DNA of 64,000 nt from Fremontodendron californicum (taxonomy: Eukaryota; Streptophyta; Magnoliopsida; Malvales; Malvaceae). Where the stretch lies: assembly GCA_030761205.1 (NCBI GenBank), contig JAULJL010000027.1, positions 5,089,001 through 5,153,000 of the forward strand, in the 5' to 3' direction. Below are positions 48,447 through 60,019 of this stretch, piece by piece (positions within the stretch are counted from its first letter, which is position 1; every line of letters starts with the position of its first letter). Position numbers and translations under genes: made by a program. The notes below the pieces were generated by a model. That model saw only the letters and a list, made by a program, of their open reading frames with translations, made no database searches and was not told where the DNA came from.

Positions 48447-49118
48447 TAAGGTGGTGAAACCATGGTGGTCCTAAGAATCCAGTAAAGATAATTTTTAATT
48501 TCGTTTCGATTTTGATATCGGTCTATACCGATCATATCGGCCTGTATCGATCGGTATCGATCAGTACAGATACGTATCGATTCGTATCGATACATACCGG
48601 TCCGTATCGATTGGTATAAGATTTTAATTTTTATCGATACGTATTGATACAAGATTTTGATTTTTTAAATTTTTTTTTAAAAAAAATTACTTATTTGATT
48701 TTTTAAACCATTTAAAATATTTTTTGTGTCATGATTATTTTTATTTTTTTCATAATTATATTTAGAAATAAAATATGTTCATTAAATTAGGCTATTAAAC
48801 ATAATTAATAATAATTTACTATTTTTTTAACATTTTAATATTTATTTTACCTATTTGATGTTTAAAAATTTTAAATTTTAAATATTAAATATTTAAAATT
48901 TATATTTGCATGAAAACATATATATATATATATGTAATAGATTTATATTTGCATGTGTATATAATATATATTTTATTAAGAAACTTGAAAATAGATTATA
49001 CATATAGATATATGAAAAAATATTTAAAAAATATCGATAAATTTAAAACAGCACAACGAAATAAATTGATATCGATATGTATCAGTATCAAAATAAAAAT
49101 AATACTCACTACCTTGGG
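48447..49118. mobile_element. TATCGATA-rich repeat element
   Basis: AAGGTGGTGA at 48447 faces TCACTACCTT at about 49109. Dense TATCGAT/ATCGGT motifs fill the left arm (48505-48655) and appear again at 49030-49090. It is probably another non-autonomous fold-back element; no target duplication was resolved. Confidence 0.45.
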
Positions 49119-49455
49119 TGAAACAGCCTATTTTACTGTGAAGGGTTCGGCTCCATTAATAAGTTCATTCAGTTCAATTATGAATGATTTTGAGTTTGAG
49201 TCTTACCATAATCACATGAACGTATATCTTCTTGGTTAGATTTTTCTGAGAAAAAACAAGCTAATTAGTAATTATCAACAGGGAAACAAATTACCAAGTA
49301 ATAATAATTACCAAGATTAGTCGTTTGGTGACGTGGGTATACCTAGACCGCTAGACGCTTTTTCCTACATTCCACTTCCTGATCTTAACTTTTCAGACAT
49401 AAGAGGGTTACCTCCAAAGTATTGTCTCCCCAATTTCCCTGGAAGAGAAATCCTC

Positions 49456-51764
49456 ATGGCCATTTCTTTCTTCTTCTTCCTCTCTCTCCTTTTCATCCCT
49501 TTCTCCTCCTCATCACCAGACCGTCCAGAAAACTTCATCATCCACGTGTCCAAATCACACAAGCCGTCTCTTTTCTCCTCTCACCATCACTGGTATTACT
49601 CCATCCTCCATTCTCTCCCTCCTTCCCCTCACCCCACCAAGCTCCTCTACACCTATGAACTTGCCATCAATGGCTTCTCCGCTCGCCTCACCACTGCGCA
49701 GGCAGAGAAGCTCATGGAATTTCCTGGAATCCTTTCTGTGATTCCTGACCAGGTTCGTCAGATCCACACTACTCGGACACCTCACTTTTTAGGCCTTTCG
49801 GATGGTGTAGGTCTTTGGCAGAACTCCTATTATGGCGATGGTATTATAATCGGAGTTTTGGATACCGGAATATGGCCGGAACGCCCCAGTTTTATGGACT
49901 CCGGGCTATCCCCTGTTCTGGATAGCTGGAAAGGTATCTGTGAGACAGGGCCAGACTTTCCTGCTTCAGCTTGCAACCGAAAAATAATCGGTGCAAGAGC
50001 CTTTTACAAAGGCTATGAGTCTTATCTTGAAAGACCCATTGATGAAACAAAAGAATCTAAGTCTCCACGAGATACTGAAGGTCATGGCACGCATACTGCT
50101 TCAACTGCTGCTGGATCTGTGGTTTCTAACGCCAGCCTTTTCGAATTTGCATATGGGGAGGCTCGTGGTATGGCTAGAAAAGCAAGGATTGCTGCTTACA
50201 AGATTTGTTGGAGTTTGGGTTGCTTTGATTCTGATATACTTGCAGCTATGGACCAAGCAATTGCAGATGGAGTCAATGTGATTTCCTTATCTGTTGGAGC
50301 CACTGGATATGCTCCTCAGTATGATCATGATTCCATAGCAATTGGGGCATTTGCTGCTGCTAATCATGGTGTCGTTGTGTCAGTTCTGCTGGGAATTCTG
50401 GTCCTGGTCCGTACACTGCTGTTAACATTGCGCCATGGATTATAACAGTTGGCGCTTCCACAATTGACAGGGAGTTTCCAGCTGATGCGGTCCTTGGTGA
50501 TGGCAGGATTTTTGGTGGCGTTTCATTGTACTCTGGTGACCCATTAGTTGATTTCAAGCTTCCTTTGGTTTATGCTGGTGATTGTGGAAACAGGTATTGC
50601 TACATGGGGAGTCTAAGTCCATCAAAAGTCCAAGGAAAAATCGTTGTTTGTGATAGGGGAGGGAATGCTAGAGTTGAAAAAGGAGGTGCCGTGAAGCTTG
50701 CTGGTGGGTTAGGAATGATAATGGCAAACACTGCCGAGAGTGGTGAAGAACTCATTGCTGATGCTCATCTTATTCCAGCTACAATGGTGGGTGAGGTAGC
50801 AGGTAATAAGATCCGGGAGTACATCAAAATAAGTCAGTTTCCTACAGCTACAATTGTGTTCCGAGGAACAGTGATCGGGCCTTCACCACCAGCTCCAAAG
50901 GTTGCCGCCTTCTCAAGCCGCGGTCCGAACCATTTGACCCCGGAAATTCTCAAACCTGATGTCATTGCTCCTGGTGTTAATATCTTGGCTGGATGGACAG
51001 GTTTCGCTGCACCAACTGATTTGGACATTGATCCAAGAAGAGTTGATTTCAACATAATCTCAGGTACTTCAATGTCCTGTCCTCATGTTAGTGGATTGGC
51101 TGCTCTGCTTAAAAAGGCATACCCCAATTGGTCACCTGCTGCCATAAAATCTGCTTTGATGACAACAGCTTACAGTTTAGATAACTCGGGAAATACCATT
51201 AATGATCTTGCTAGTGGGGAAGAATCATCACCCTTTGTTTATGGAGCTGGCCATGTGGATCCCAACAGAGCTCTTAATCCTGGATTGGTATATGATATCG
51301 ATGATAGTGACTATGTTGCATTCCTTTGCTCAATTGGCTATAACTCGAAGAGGATTGCCGTTTTTGTGAGGGAGCCTACTAGTTCAAATGTATGTGAAGG
51401 GAAATTGGCTACACCAGGCGATCTTAATTATCCATCATTCTCTGTTGTTTTTTATTCTAATGATCATGTAGTTAAGTATAAGAGGACGGTAAAGAATGTT
51501 GGGACTTCAGTTGATGCAGTTTATGAAGCTAAAGTGAAGGCTCCACCTGGTGTTGAAATCAGTGTTTCCCCAAGTAAGCTTGAATTCAGTGCAGAAAACC
51601 AAACGCTAGGCTATGAGATTACATTTGCAAGTGCAAGTGATGGGTTGGCCTTGTCTGCTGTTGCATCACAAGCATTTGGGTCGATTGAGTGGAGCGATGG
51701 AGTTCATCTTGTGAGGAGTCCAATTGCTGTTAGGTGGTTTCAGGGGCTCAAGGATTCCTTTTGA
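49456..51764 (+). pseudogene. subtilase (SBT1.4-like), one frameshift
   Basis: An intronless plant subtilisin-like serine protease. The chosen ATG at 49456 starts a clean signal peptide (MAISFFFFLSLLFIPFSSSS); an upstream in-frame ATG at 49333 would bury it. Then come the I9 propeptide (NFIIHVSKSH...), catalytic Asp in GVLDTGIWPE (D136), His in GHGTHTAST (H210), an AGNSGPG oxyanion region, a PA domain (about 50560-50830), catalytic Ser in GTSMSCPHVSG (about 51065) and a C-terminal Fn3-like domain. A one-base loss at about 50383, after HGVVVS, breaks the frame just before AGNSGPG; the rest is open to 51764. The unbroken length would be about 769 residues, normal for the family. It would be secreted to the apoplast. 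SBT1.4 assignment is from overall similarity. Confidence 0.88.
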
Positions 51765-52440
51765 TTTGCGGATTGAGGTGCTGTAAATAATTCCGGGAGG
51801 ACCCTCGTCTAGCAAATAGCTAAACCTTGGGGCTGTATTTTTATCAATCTGCAGTTTTATCATCTTCTTCTACAAATTAGAGCGCATCTTATCATAACTT
51901 TTCATTGTACTTGATTATCCTGTAGCATCATCAATGAAGGATTCCAAGATATGAATGGCGAGTGTTCCGCTAATAGTGTAACAATTATTGTAGTGGAAGA
52001 CTTGGTTAACAACAGTGAATCTAAATGGAGTCGATTATGCTGGAAAACGTTGTGTTTTTTGCATGATGTCATTGCTCCCATTAACTGTAAGTCTCTGATT
52101 ATATTTATACATACAAGTGAAAGGCCTTATTTGAAGGGAAACGGATGAGCCTAGAGAATTATAATACTTGAGACTGTTTTTCTGTTTACATGATACTGGA
52201 ACATGCTCATTGCTGACCGGAAAGACGCTAGAATTTAGCAGGGCGTGCCATCATGGTTGTTGTTGTTGATAAAATATCCAATGACCAATATGAAACGAAA
52301 TCAGCCAACAAAGTAAAGTTTTTTTGTGCAATTCTTTCCTTTTAGAAAGTACAATCATAAGACTCTCTGCTAATTTGTCCACGATTAAAAGTGGACAGAA
52401 GGATAGCTTCATTTTTGGAGGATACAGAGATGTCATAACT
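51765..52440. other. subtilase 3' UTR and spacer
   Basis: Probable 3' UTR followed by spacer. No other gene is recognised. Confidence 0.4.
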
Positions 52441-52450
52441 CATCCACAAT

Positions 52451-52872
52451 TAGGGCTGTAATCGAGCCGAGCCGAGCTCGAATACTGAGAAGCTCGAGCT
52501 CGATTCGAAACTCGAGGCTCGAAGCTCGGTTCGAGCTCGATCGAGTATCATTTTTTAAGCTCGAGCTCGGCTCGAGATAAAATCGAACTATTCGAGCTCG
52601 ACTCGATTAGGCTTGTTTATATACTCGAGCTCGAATTAAGGGTTTTTAAGTATGTATGTATATATTAAGGGTAAAATAGTAAATTAATAATATAAATATT
52701 ATAAATAAAAAAAACTCGATTAAGCTCGCGAGCTGTTCGAATCGGGTATTAAGATACTCGAACTCGGCTCGCTCGATAGCTCGAGCTGCTCGATAATGAC
52801 CGAATCGAATTCGATTTTTTTTCGAGTCGAACTCGAGTAGCTTGCGAGCACAGGTGTCTCGTTTACACCCCT
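52451..52872. mobile_element. Mutator-type fold-back MITE (CTCGAGCTCG-rich)
   Basis: 422 bp. The ends TAGGGCTGTAATCGAGC and, inverted, AGGGGTGTAAACGAG are similar. Both arms are full of GAGCTCGA motifs around an A/T core. The 9-bp target duplication ATCCACAAT lies at 52442-52450 and 52873-52881. Confidence 0.85.
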
Positions 52873-52996
52873 ATCCACAATGACCCAAAACTTTTTTTTT
52901 CCTTTTTCCGTCAGAACTCCCATCAATCGGTAATCAGAATTGAAGAGAAATTAGGTTATTATATTTTAGTTATCCTTTCAAGCCACATTCAACAAC

Positions 52997-53078
52997 GACG
53001 CTTTGGCCGAGTGGTTAAGGCGTGTGCCTGCTAAGTACATGGGGTTTCCCCGCGAGAGTTCGAATCTCTCAGGCGTCG
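52997..53078 (+). tRNA. tRNA-Ser (anticodon GCU)
   Basis: 82 bases folding as a class II tRNA. The acceptor stem GACGCTT pairs with AGGCGTC, with discriminator G. The D arm holds TGGCCGAGTGGTTAAGGC (A box). The anticodon loop TGCTAAG has anticodon GCT. A long variable arm (ATGGGGTTTCCCCGC) follows, then the T arm with GAGAGTTCGAATCTCTC (B box). No CCA is encoded and there is no intron. A T8 Pol III terminator lies at about 53085-53092. It reads AGC/AGU codons. Confidence 0.97.
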
Positions 53079-53084
53079 GTTCAT

Positions 53085-53092
53085 TTTTTTTC
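53085..53092 (+). terminator. Pol III T-run terminator of tRNA-Ser
   Basis: A run of T begins seven bases after the mature tRNA end. Confidence 0.8.
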
Positions 53093-53099
53093 TGATTTT

Positions 53100-54402
53100 C
53101 AGAAAGAAAAAATGGAGTCCTCTTTAGATTATTTATGGCCTTAAGTAGGTTGTAACATTTAACCATGGAAACCAACCAACTAAGATGGATTCAAAAGCAA
53201 AACCAAATGAAAATAATGGTTTAGGCAACTTTGAAACCTGAAACATATTCGCATGGAGAGTGAAGACTAAGGAATCTTGATCAATTTCACCAAATTCAGG
53301 AAACTGCAATTTGGCTTCAGTTAGAAAATTCTGATAGAACTAACAATAACATATAGACCCTGTACGTACTCTTAACTTTGAGTTACCCAAACAAAAAAAA
53401 AAGCTTCAGTACTTGTAACTTGATTTGTGGATCTTTGATGCCATCGTTTCTAATGCCCATACTTCTGGAATTCCCACTTGCTGTTATCTGTGTGAGAGGT
53501 GGGAAAAAGAGAGAGGCAAAAGTTCAGTAAGAGAACAAGAACTTCGAGCATCCAACTTAACAAGTAAAACATGAAAGAACAAAAAAAAAAAAAAAACATC
53601 AAAGGACTGTTCTAATGCATACCCAGTGGGCAAATTTGGCGGGTGTCAGCCATAGCCATCTGCTAATAAAATGGAAGTGGAAGGCATTATTACAGACACC
53701 TGTGCAAACACAATGAACAATTTTCCATGGTAAGATAAATTCAGAAAAATATGAAGCAGATACAATCTATAGGATGAAACAAATTGGCCAAGCTGAACTA
53801 TGCATACGTACATATGACAAAAGCTGATGCATGTTAACATGATCTGAAGAACAATTTTGTGGTAGCAGGATTAAGTACATATCAAACAAGAAAAAGACAG
53901 TAACTCTATTTGATGAACAGGCTTTTTTTATTTATTTAAAATATTCGTGTTCGATATTTATATTCGATATTTATTTGGATATGAGTATAAAAATATAATT
54001 TTTCAAAAAAAATAAAATAAAATAAATTGTCAAATATATATCCAAATTCGACAATTATTTTCAAATTCGAATAACATAAACTCCATGTCTACAACCCTTT
54101 AATCTCAAGCCAAAACTTCAAGCTGCCTGCATATTTCAATATAGAGGAAAATAAAAGGAAAAGGCACAGTGGGTCACTGCACAGTGCACAGAGGCAGTCT
54201 GAAGAATAGACAAGTAGATAAAAAGCTGAGATCCTTAAATTAAAAATTGATTTTATATAAAAAAGAAGAATTAACAGAATCGTACTTAAATTTAAATTTG
54301 TGATTGAATCAAATTTTCACTAAAAGCAATTAGTTTCTGAAAATATATTTTTTCTAATCACTCAATAAAATATCAATTACACAAAATTGTGGTGATCATG
54401 AA
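53100..54402. other. intergenic; a weak two-exon small frame only
   Basis: On the minus strand an acceptor-like TTAGCAG precedes ATGGCTATGG (53659), and the frame reaches a GTATGC donor at about 53622. A CTCACACAG acceptor at 53488 leads to NSKWEFQKYGH and a stop at 53450. If spliced, this is a frame of about 24 codons or the tail of a longer gene. Support is weak and no family is recognised. Confidence 0.2.
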
Positions 54403-54411
54403 TACTAATTT

Positions 54412-55694
54412 GGGTTAATATATAAATTAGTCTCTATATTTTATGCCTTTTTTCTGTTTGATACTTCAAATTTTTGTTTTGTCACTTTGATATTTGAACT
54501 TTCATTCTGTCAATCACATTAGCCCTTTGATCTAACACCGTTAGTTAATAGCTAACTAAGCAAAAAACAACTAATCAGATGCTGACACGTGCCAAAAACT
54601 ACCACATCATTAGTGTTACGTCATCATATAAGAAAAAAATTCAAAAAAATTCAAAAAATTCAAAAAAAATCAAAAAAATTATAAAAATCAAAATAAAAAC
54701 TGATATATTTTTTTAAAAACAAAATTTTAAAATTTTTCTTAAAAATTTAGAAATTATAAAATTATAAAAAAATCAAAATAAAACTATAAAAATCAAAACA
54801 AAAAAAACTGATTTTTATTTTTAAAAAATCAAAATTTTAATTTTTTTTTTAAATTTTAAGAAATTAAAATTATAAAAAATATAAAAAATCAAAAGATAAA
54901 TCTAAAAAATTCAAAATTCAAAATTAAAAATAAAAAATAATTTTTTAAAATATAGAAATTTCAAATTAAATATATATATTTGTATGAAAATTCAAAATTA
55001 AAAAAAAAAATTTGAAATTTAAAAATAGAAACTTTTAATTTTAATTTTTTTCATTTTTATTAGAAATGTTCATATTTTTTTTTCTTATTTTTAGTTTTTA
55101 ATTTTTTTAACAGATTTTAAAATATATATATATATAAATTTTTCACTTTTATAATTTATTTTATTTTTGGTTTTTTATTTTTATTTTTATTTTTATTTTT
55201 ATTTTGATTTTTATAATATATATGAAAATTTGAAATTAAAAAAATAGAATTTTAAATTTTAAAAATAGATTTTTTTTTCATTTTTATTAAAAATTTTCAG
55301 ATTTTTTTTCTTATTTTTTAATTTTTAAATATATATACATATAAAGTTTTCAATTTTTATAATTTATTTTGATTTTTGATTTTTATTTTATAATTTTTTT
55401 TTAAAAAAAAATATATATTTTCAAATTTTTAATTTTGATTTTTTAAATTTTTTTAAAAAAATTTTTGAATTTTTTTCTTATATGATGACGTGGCACTAAT
55501 GATGTGGCAGTTTTGCACGTGTCAGGCTCTGATTGGGTGTTTTTTGCCTAGTCAGCCATTAATTCACGGTGTTAGGGTAAAATGCCAATATGATTGACGG
55601 AATTAAAGTTCGAGTACCAAACTGACAAAAAAAAAATTCAAGTACCAAATAGACAAAAGACCTAAAGTACAGGGACTAATTTATATATTAACCC
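54412..55694. mobile_element. Mutator-type fold-back element, 1.28 kb
   Basis: The ends GGGTTAATATATAAATTAGTC and GACTAATTTATATATTAACCC are perfect inverted repeats. The arms stay complementary for about 200 bases, including GACACGTG and a CACATCATTAG region. The core is extremely A/T-rich. The 9-bp target duplication TACTAATTT lies at 54403-54411 and 55695-55703. It is non-coding. Confidence 0.9.
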
Positions 55695-55703
55695 TACTAA
55701 TTT

Positions 55704-57470
55704 TTTTTAATTATTTTTAGTGAATAAATGGAATAGTCTCTTCTATATTTGAAGGTTTAGCTTAGCTGGTCCTGTTTTATCATTTATGCACAGCTCTATT
55801 TTTAGTGCTTGTTTTGAGTTAAATTCATGCCTTCAAAGAAGATTAACGAAGTAGACAAGTCTTAAAAATCAGAACATATTGAAGTGTTTAGAGATTTATA
55901 AGGAAAAATATATCGTTATACTAATCAATAGTCAGTGTGACAGAAAAGAAATCAATATTTATAAATCAATTATTAAAATTTGTCATTATACTTTAATTTT
56001 ATAAAATATTGTTATTATACTTTTAGTTCAATTGATTTTTGAAAAGAAAAAAAAAACAAAATTTATGAAAATCTATTACTTGTATAAACATAAATTTTCG
56101 TAAAATATTTTAACTTTATTTTTTTTTTCTAAAAAATAACGTAATTAAAAATATAATGATAAAATTCAATATAACTGAAGTCTAATAATAAATTTTAATT
56201 AATATTAAATCATAATATAATAATTAATTTTAATGTAAAAAAAATGATTTCGATATTTGAAGCAGTCAGCCTAAACTAGATTACCACCGGCCAAGATTCA
56301 AAGCTCCAAAAAGATAAAAGTATTTACTGCAATTAAGTTGAGCAAAAATCTGGACCATATATATCCAATTTATATCGACATGGTTATGAACATTAAAGAA
56401 GTTTTGTTATTTTTTTTTTTTGTGTTATTAGGACCTAAAGAAGGAGCAAGTTGAGAGAGAGAGAGAGAGAGGGACCATTTGTATGCAAGAGAAAGGTATT
56501 GTGCTTTGAATTTGATCCATACAATACCTTAATTTTATAAATGAAATTCTTTAATTATAATGAGCTGCCATGCCATGCTAGCTTCAGCTTCAGCTTCATC
56601 ATCAACGATATTTATCTGTGGTCAAGGCCAGGGTCAGTGCGATTTACAAGACAAAAAGACAAAGCCAGCCCAGTAATCCAGATTTGCAATTACTATAATT
56701 ATAATTTGGAATTATATATTTGTATAGCTTAATTAACCATAAATTAACATCAATACATTTCTTTTATTTATTTTCGTCTGCGTAATGCATGATGTACTGT
56801 AAGATTAGAAAATTTCCATACCATATTATATTGCTATAATATTCCTAGGCAACTATATTAGTCGGATTTGTTGGTATTAGGTGCAAACGAGTCAAGTTAT
56901 TCTTGAGTTATTTGAATGAAATTGATTCACGGTTCATTTGAATGGGCGATAAAATTGATTTCGGTAAGATTAAAAACAACGGTAGCGGTAAGATTAATTA
57001 TTCTAACGGTGAGATTGGGTACTGTAATGGTGAGATTAAAACTAATGGTGGGATATGTATTTGGATGCAAAAGCAGCAGTAACGATGAGGTAAATTATAG
57101 TAACAAGAAAACATAACCATTAAGGATATTAAATTAAAATATGTATATATATAATGAATTTTTTAGTTTATTTGATATTTATAAAATTAATAAATAATTA
57201 AAATTATATTTATGTCAAATAATAATTTTATTAATAAATAATTAAAAATTAATAAAAATTATAGAAATATGTCAAATAATATTTTTGTATTTATTTTTTA
57301 TTATTCATGTAATTATTTATTTTCAATTAATTCATATTAATTTTATAATAATAAAATTTATATATTTATTAGATTATTATATAAAATAAAATTTATATAT
57401 TTATTATATAATAATAAATATATAATAAATTTTATTATATAAAAAATTAACCGGTTATAATTGTAAAAGG
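55704..57470. other. intergenic, AT-rich
   Basis: No gene. A 10-bp hairpin AAGGTATTGT...ACAATACCTT lies at about 56493-56530, and a GA run at 56455-56471. From about 56940 to 57060 a GGTRAGATT motif recurs every 20-30 bases, possibly one arm of a MITE. Confidence 0.4.
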
Positions 57471-57484
57471 CTTTCCCAGTTCCC

Positions 57485-57650
57485 ACTAGAGGGCCTTTTC
57501 TTTCACGGGAGCTTCAAGCTCCAGTGGACAAAAGGGCCAGCACGGTCTCACCGTGCAGTGCTGGCCCTGCTTGAAGCAAATGGTGCGATTGGGGCATTTT
57601 TATGCCCCAATCGCACCTCACCATGGTCCCGTTTGAATCCAAACGGAACT
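57485..57650. repeat. GC-rich cluster of hairpins
   Basis: Four adjacent palindromes in about 165 bases: GGAGCTTcAAGCTCC (57509-57523); GGGCCAGCAC...GTGCTGGCCC (57535-57568) with an inner GCACGGT/ACCGTGC; a perfect 16-bp stem with a 4-base loop, GGTGCGATTGGGGCAT / ATGCCCCAATCGCACC (57583-57618); and CCGTTTG/CAAACGG (about 57630-57647). An outer pair GGGCCTTTT / AAAAGGGCC encloses the first. The surroundings are strongly A/T-rich. Confidence 0.85.
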
Positions 57651-58860
57651 TCAGTAAATATTCGAGTTTGATTTGTTCATTATCGAGTCAAACTCAAACT
57701 CGAGCTATTTGAGAAACTAATCAAGTCAAGTTCAAGTATTTTAATATCTAATTTGAGAGGTTCGTAAATTTAATCGAATTTTTATTTTTAATATATTTAA
57801 TATGTATATATAAAACATAATGTAAATATAATATTTAATATCTATATTTACGATTTTGTTGAACCTAATCGAAACCAAATCATGTAAATTACTAGTGAAA
57901 CTCGAATACGAAAAACAAAATTCGATCGAGCTTGAGTAACTTCGAGTTTTCGAATCGAGCTCAAACCTTATATTGGATCAATTCTACTCAACTCAGTTTG
58001 ATTACACTCAATTCGCATATTATGTATTGATTTACTACTTGCATCTCAAGAGAAATAGGCCAAAATAAAAGAGAGAGAGAGAGAGAGAGAAGTCTTAAGA
58101 ATTTGATAAAAAATGTACAATATTTCACACACTTTTGGAATTGATAAAGATCCGATCAATGTTTACTGATCAAGTGAAAACAAATGAGATTAAAGAATAT
58201 TGAATTTCTTATGAAAATTCAGTAAAGTACTATTACTTTATACACCCCTTTTTAGATTTTACAAATGTATTAATATATTATTACGCGTTATTTTATTTAT
58301 TAGTTGATTTTTTAAATTTACTCTTTGAATAAGATCCAACATTTAATAAAATACTCGGATGCATTTATCATATTAATCCATTCATTAATTTTATTTTTAA
58401 TATATATGTGTCAATTTTATAACTCGGTTGATTAAAGATTTCTCAATATTTGAGATAAATTTCCAATCTTAAACTCTACCTGTAAAATTAAACAAAACCA
58501 ACAAATTTTATTACTAGTATATTTATATCATTCATACTCTTGAGGTAAACAAATCATCATGCCAAGACTTGATTTATTCAAATAGTAATAACGAGAAAAA
58601 ATTATATAAAACGGTTATTTCAAGTTATTATATATTTTTTTCATTCAAATCATATTACGTAATCATATTTTAAATGATGAATATTTATTTTAATAATTTA
58701 TTATTGACTCTTATAATAAATAATTAATTTTTAAAAAAAATTGATTACGTGATAATTTAAATGAAAAAAAATTTTGTTGATATAAAATAACCGATTCATA
58801 TAATCGAGGCCCACGGCCATTGCTCCGAGTTGAGATAGTCTAACTCTCTCTCTCTCAATT
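57651..58860. other. CTCGAG-type repeat remnant and AT-rich spacer
   Basis: 57655-57780 and 57890-57975 carry degenerate ACTCGAGC/TTCGAGTT motifs in opposite orientation, like the element at 52451. A GA repeat lies at 58072-58090. No gene before 58925. Confidence 0.4.
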
Positions 58861-58862
58861 CT

Positions 58863-58870
58863 CATATAAA
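58863..58870 (+). promoter_or_regulatory. TATA box for the 58925 gene
   Basis: CATATAAAC lies about 60 bases upstream of the ATG, preceded by a CT-repeat (CTCTCTCTCTC) common in plant core promoters. Confidence 0.4.
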
Positions 58871-58924
58871 CTCTATCAATTCTATCTTTATCTCGCTAGC
58901 TCTCTCTAACACCCCTAGACCAAA

Positions 58925-59335
58925 ATGGCTGTAGATCAGCAAACCACCCCCAAACCTCCCCCTCAGACTCATTTAGCCACCACATTCCAACATCAGCAGG
59001 CACGGCGGAGAATTTTCTTCCTCCGCAGACGTAATAAGTTACCCACGGTTCGACTTGGTGGGAAGAAACCACGGCGAGGGCTTTTCATAGTGAGGGTTTT
59101 GAAGAAGATGAGACGTCTAAGGTGGGTGAAGTTGCAATATACGTGCATGTTGAGGAAGCTTAGGAAATATTATAGGAATTTGATTAAGGAAATCGTTGAA
59201 GCAGGAGCAAGTGTGGAGGCTTTACAGCAAAGAATGTTTATGGAGTCCACTTTCGCCGTCCCGGTTATGGGTGTTTCCTTCTCTAGCTTCCCTTCTGCGG
59301 CTGGATCAGATCGTCCTCGAACCTTGTTGTTTTGA
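58925..59335 (+). CDS. small basic plant protein, function unknown
   Basis: A single-exon frame of 136 codons. The N-terminus is rich in P, Q and T. A very basic middle part follows (RRRIFFLRRRNKL, KKPRRGLF, LKKMRRLRWVKLQY), then an amphipathic stretch (MLRKLRKYYRNLIKEIVEAG) and a C-terminal region with MFMESTFAVPVMGVSF. A TATA-like box and pyrimidine-rich leader lie upstream. Composition and a sharply defined start differ from the flanking junk DNA. It resembles small conserved plant proteins of unknown role. The arginine/lysine clusters could target the nucleus; that is inference. No neighbour suggests a job. Confidence 0.7.
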   Translation: MAVDQQTTPKPPPQTHLATTFQHQQARRRIFFLRRRNKLPTVRLGGKKPRRGLFIVRVLKKMRRLRWVKLQYTCMLRKLRKYYRNLIKEIVEAGASVEALQQRMFMESTFAVPVMGVSFSSFPSAAGSDRPRTLLF

Positions 59336-59506
59336 AATATTTAGTATTTTCTTTCATCAAGTCCTCAAACTGCCTCCTTTTGTTTTCTTTTCTGTTCTTT
59401 TTTTCCCCCTCAATCTATATAAGATAGTGAAATGAAAATGTATACAAATGTTTTCTTTTCCCTTTCCTCGCATATCAATCTGTATAGGATCGTATTTTCT
59501 CGTAAC

Positions 59507-59979
59507 TGTTGATTTTTGACCTTCGATACCAATTGTAGTTTTGTGCTACAGTACCGATTTGATACAGTAACTTTCTCGGGACGCTACAGTAACTTTATCT
59601 CGGGATGCTACAGTAACTTCCGAAAAACAACTCTTTTATTAATATGAGAAAAGACCAAATATACACTAGACACACTCTTTTAATATGCACTCACAACTTC
59701 ACTCCTTCACTCATATCTTTTTCTTCCTTTTTCTCTCTACTCACCACTCTACATCTAACAACTTACATCCCACCTTATTTATAGCTTTCTATGTTGGTTA
59801 CTAAACCAACCTAGAATGTTCTAGTGTGTTGGTTTAATATTCTAGAGAAAGAACAATAAAAAATCTAGAGAGAACTCTAGAAAGAAGACTTAAGAAAATT
59901 TTAGAAAGACCTAGAGAAATAATAAAGTTTGGAGAGAATTCTAGATGAGAGAATTCTAGAGGAGTTGTTGACTTTAACA
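59507..59979 (-). repeat. 3' LTR of the gag-only element
   Basis: 473 bp, identical to 62053-62525 by line comparison. Confidence 0.95.
59776..59821 (-). promoter_or_regulatory. LTR promoter with heat-shock-element-like palindrome
   Basis: Minus-strand TATAAATAA is at 59783-59775. About 30 bases upstream lies a perfect GAATGTTC palindrome (59814-59821), matching the nGAAnnTTCn heat-shock element. Further upstream (59840-59962) are at least five near-matches of the TTCTAGAG / CTCTAGAA type. The right LTR has the same at 62322-62367. Heat response is inference. Confidence 0.45.
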
Positions 59980-60019
59980 CTCCCCCTCAACAACTACTCT
60001 CTTGATGTCGGTTTGGTTG

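Noticed and set aside
49422..49658. Alternative frame overlapping the subtilase start
   Set aside because: Out-of-frame shadow; signal peptide and propeptide are in the other frame.
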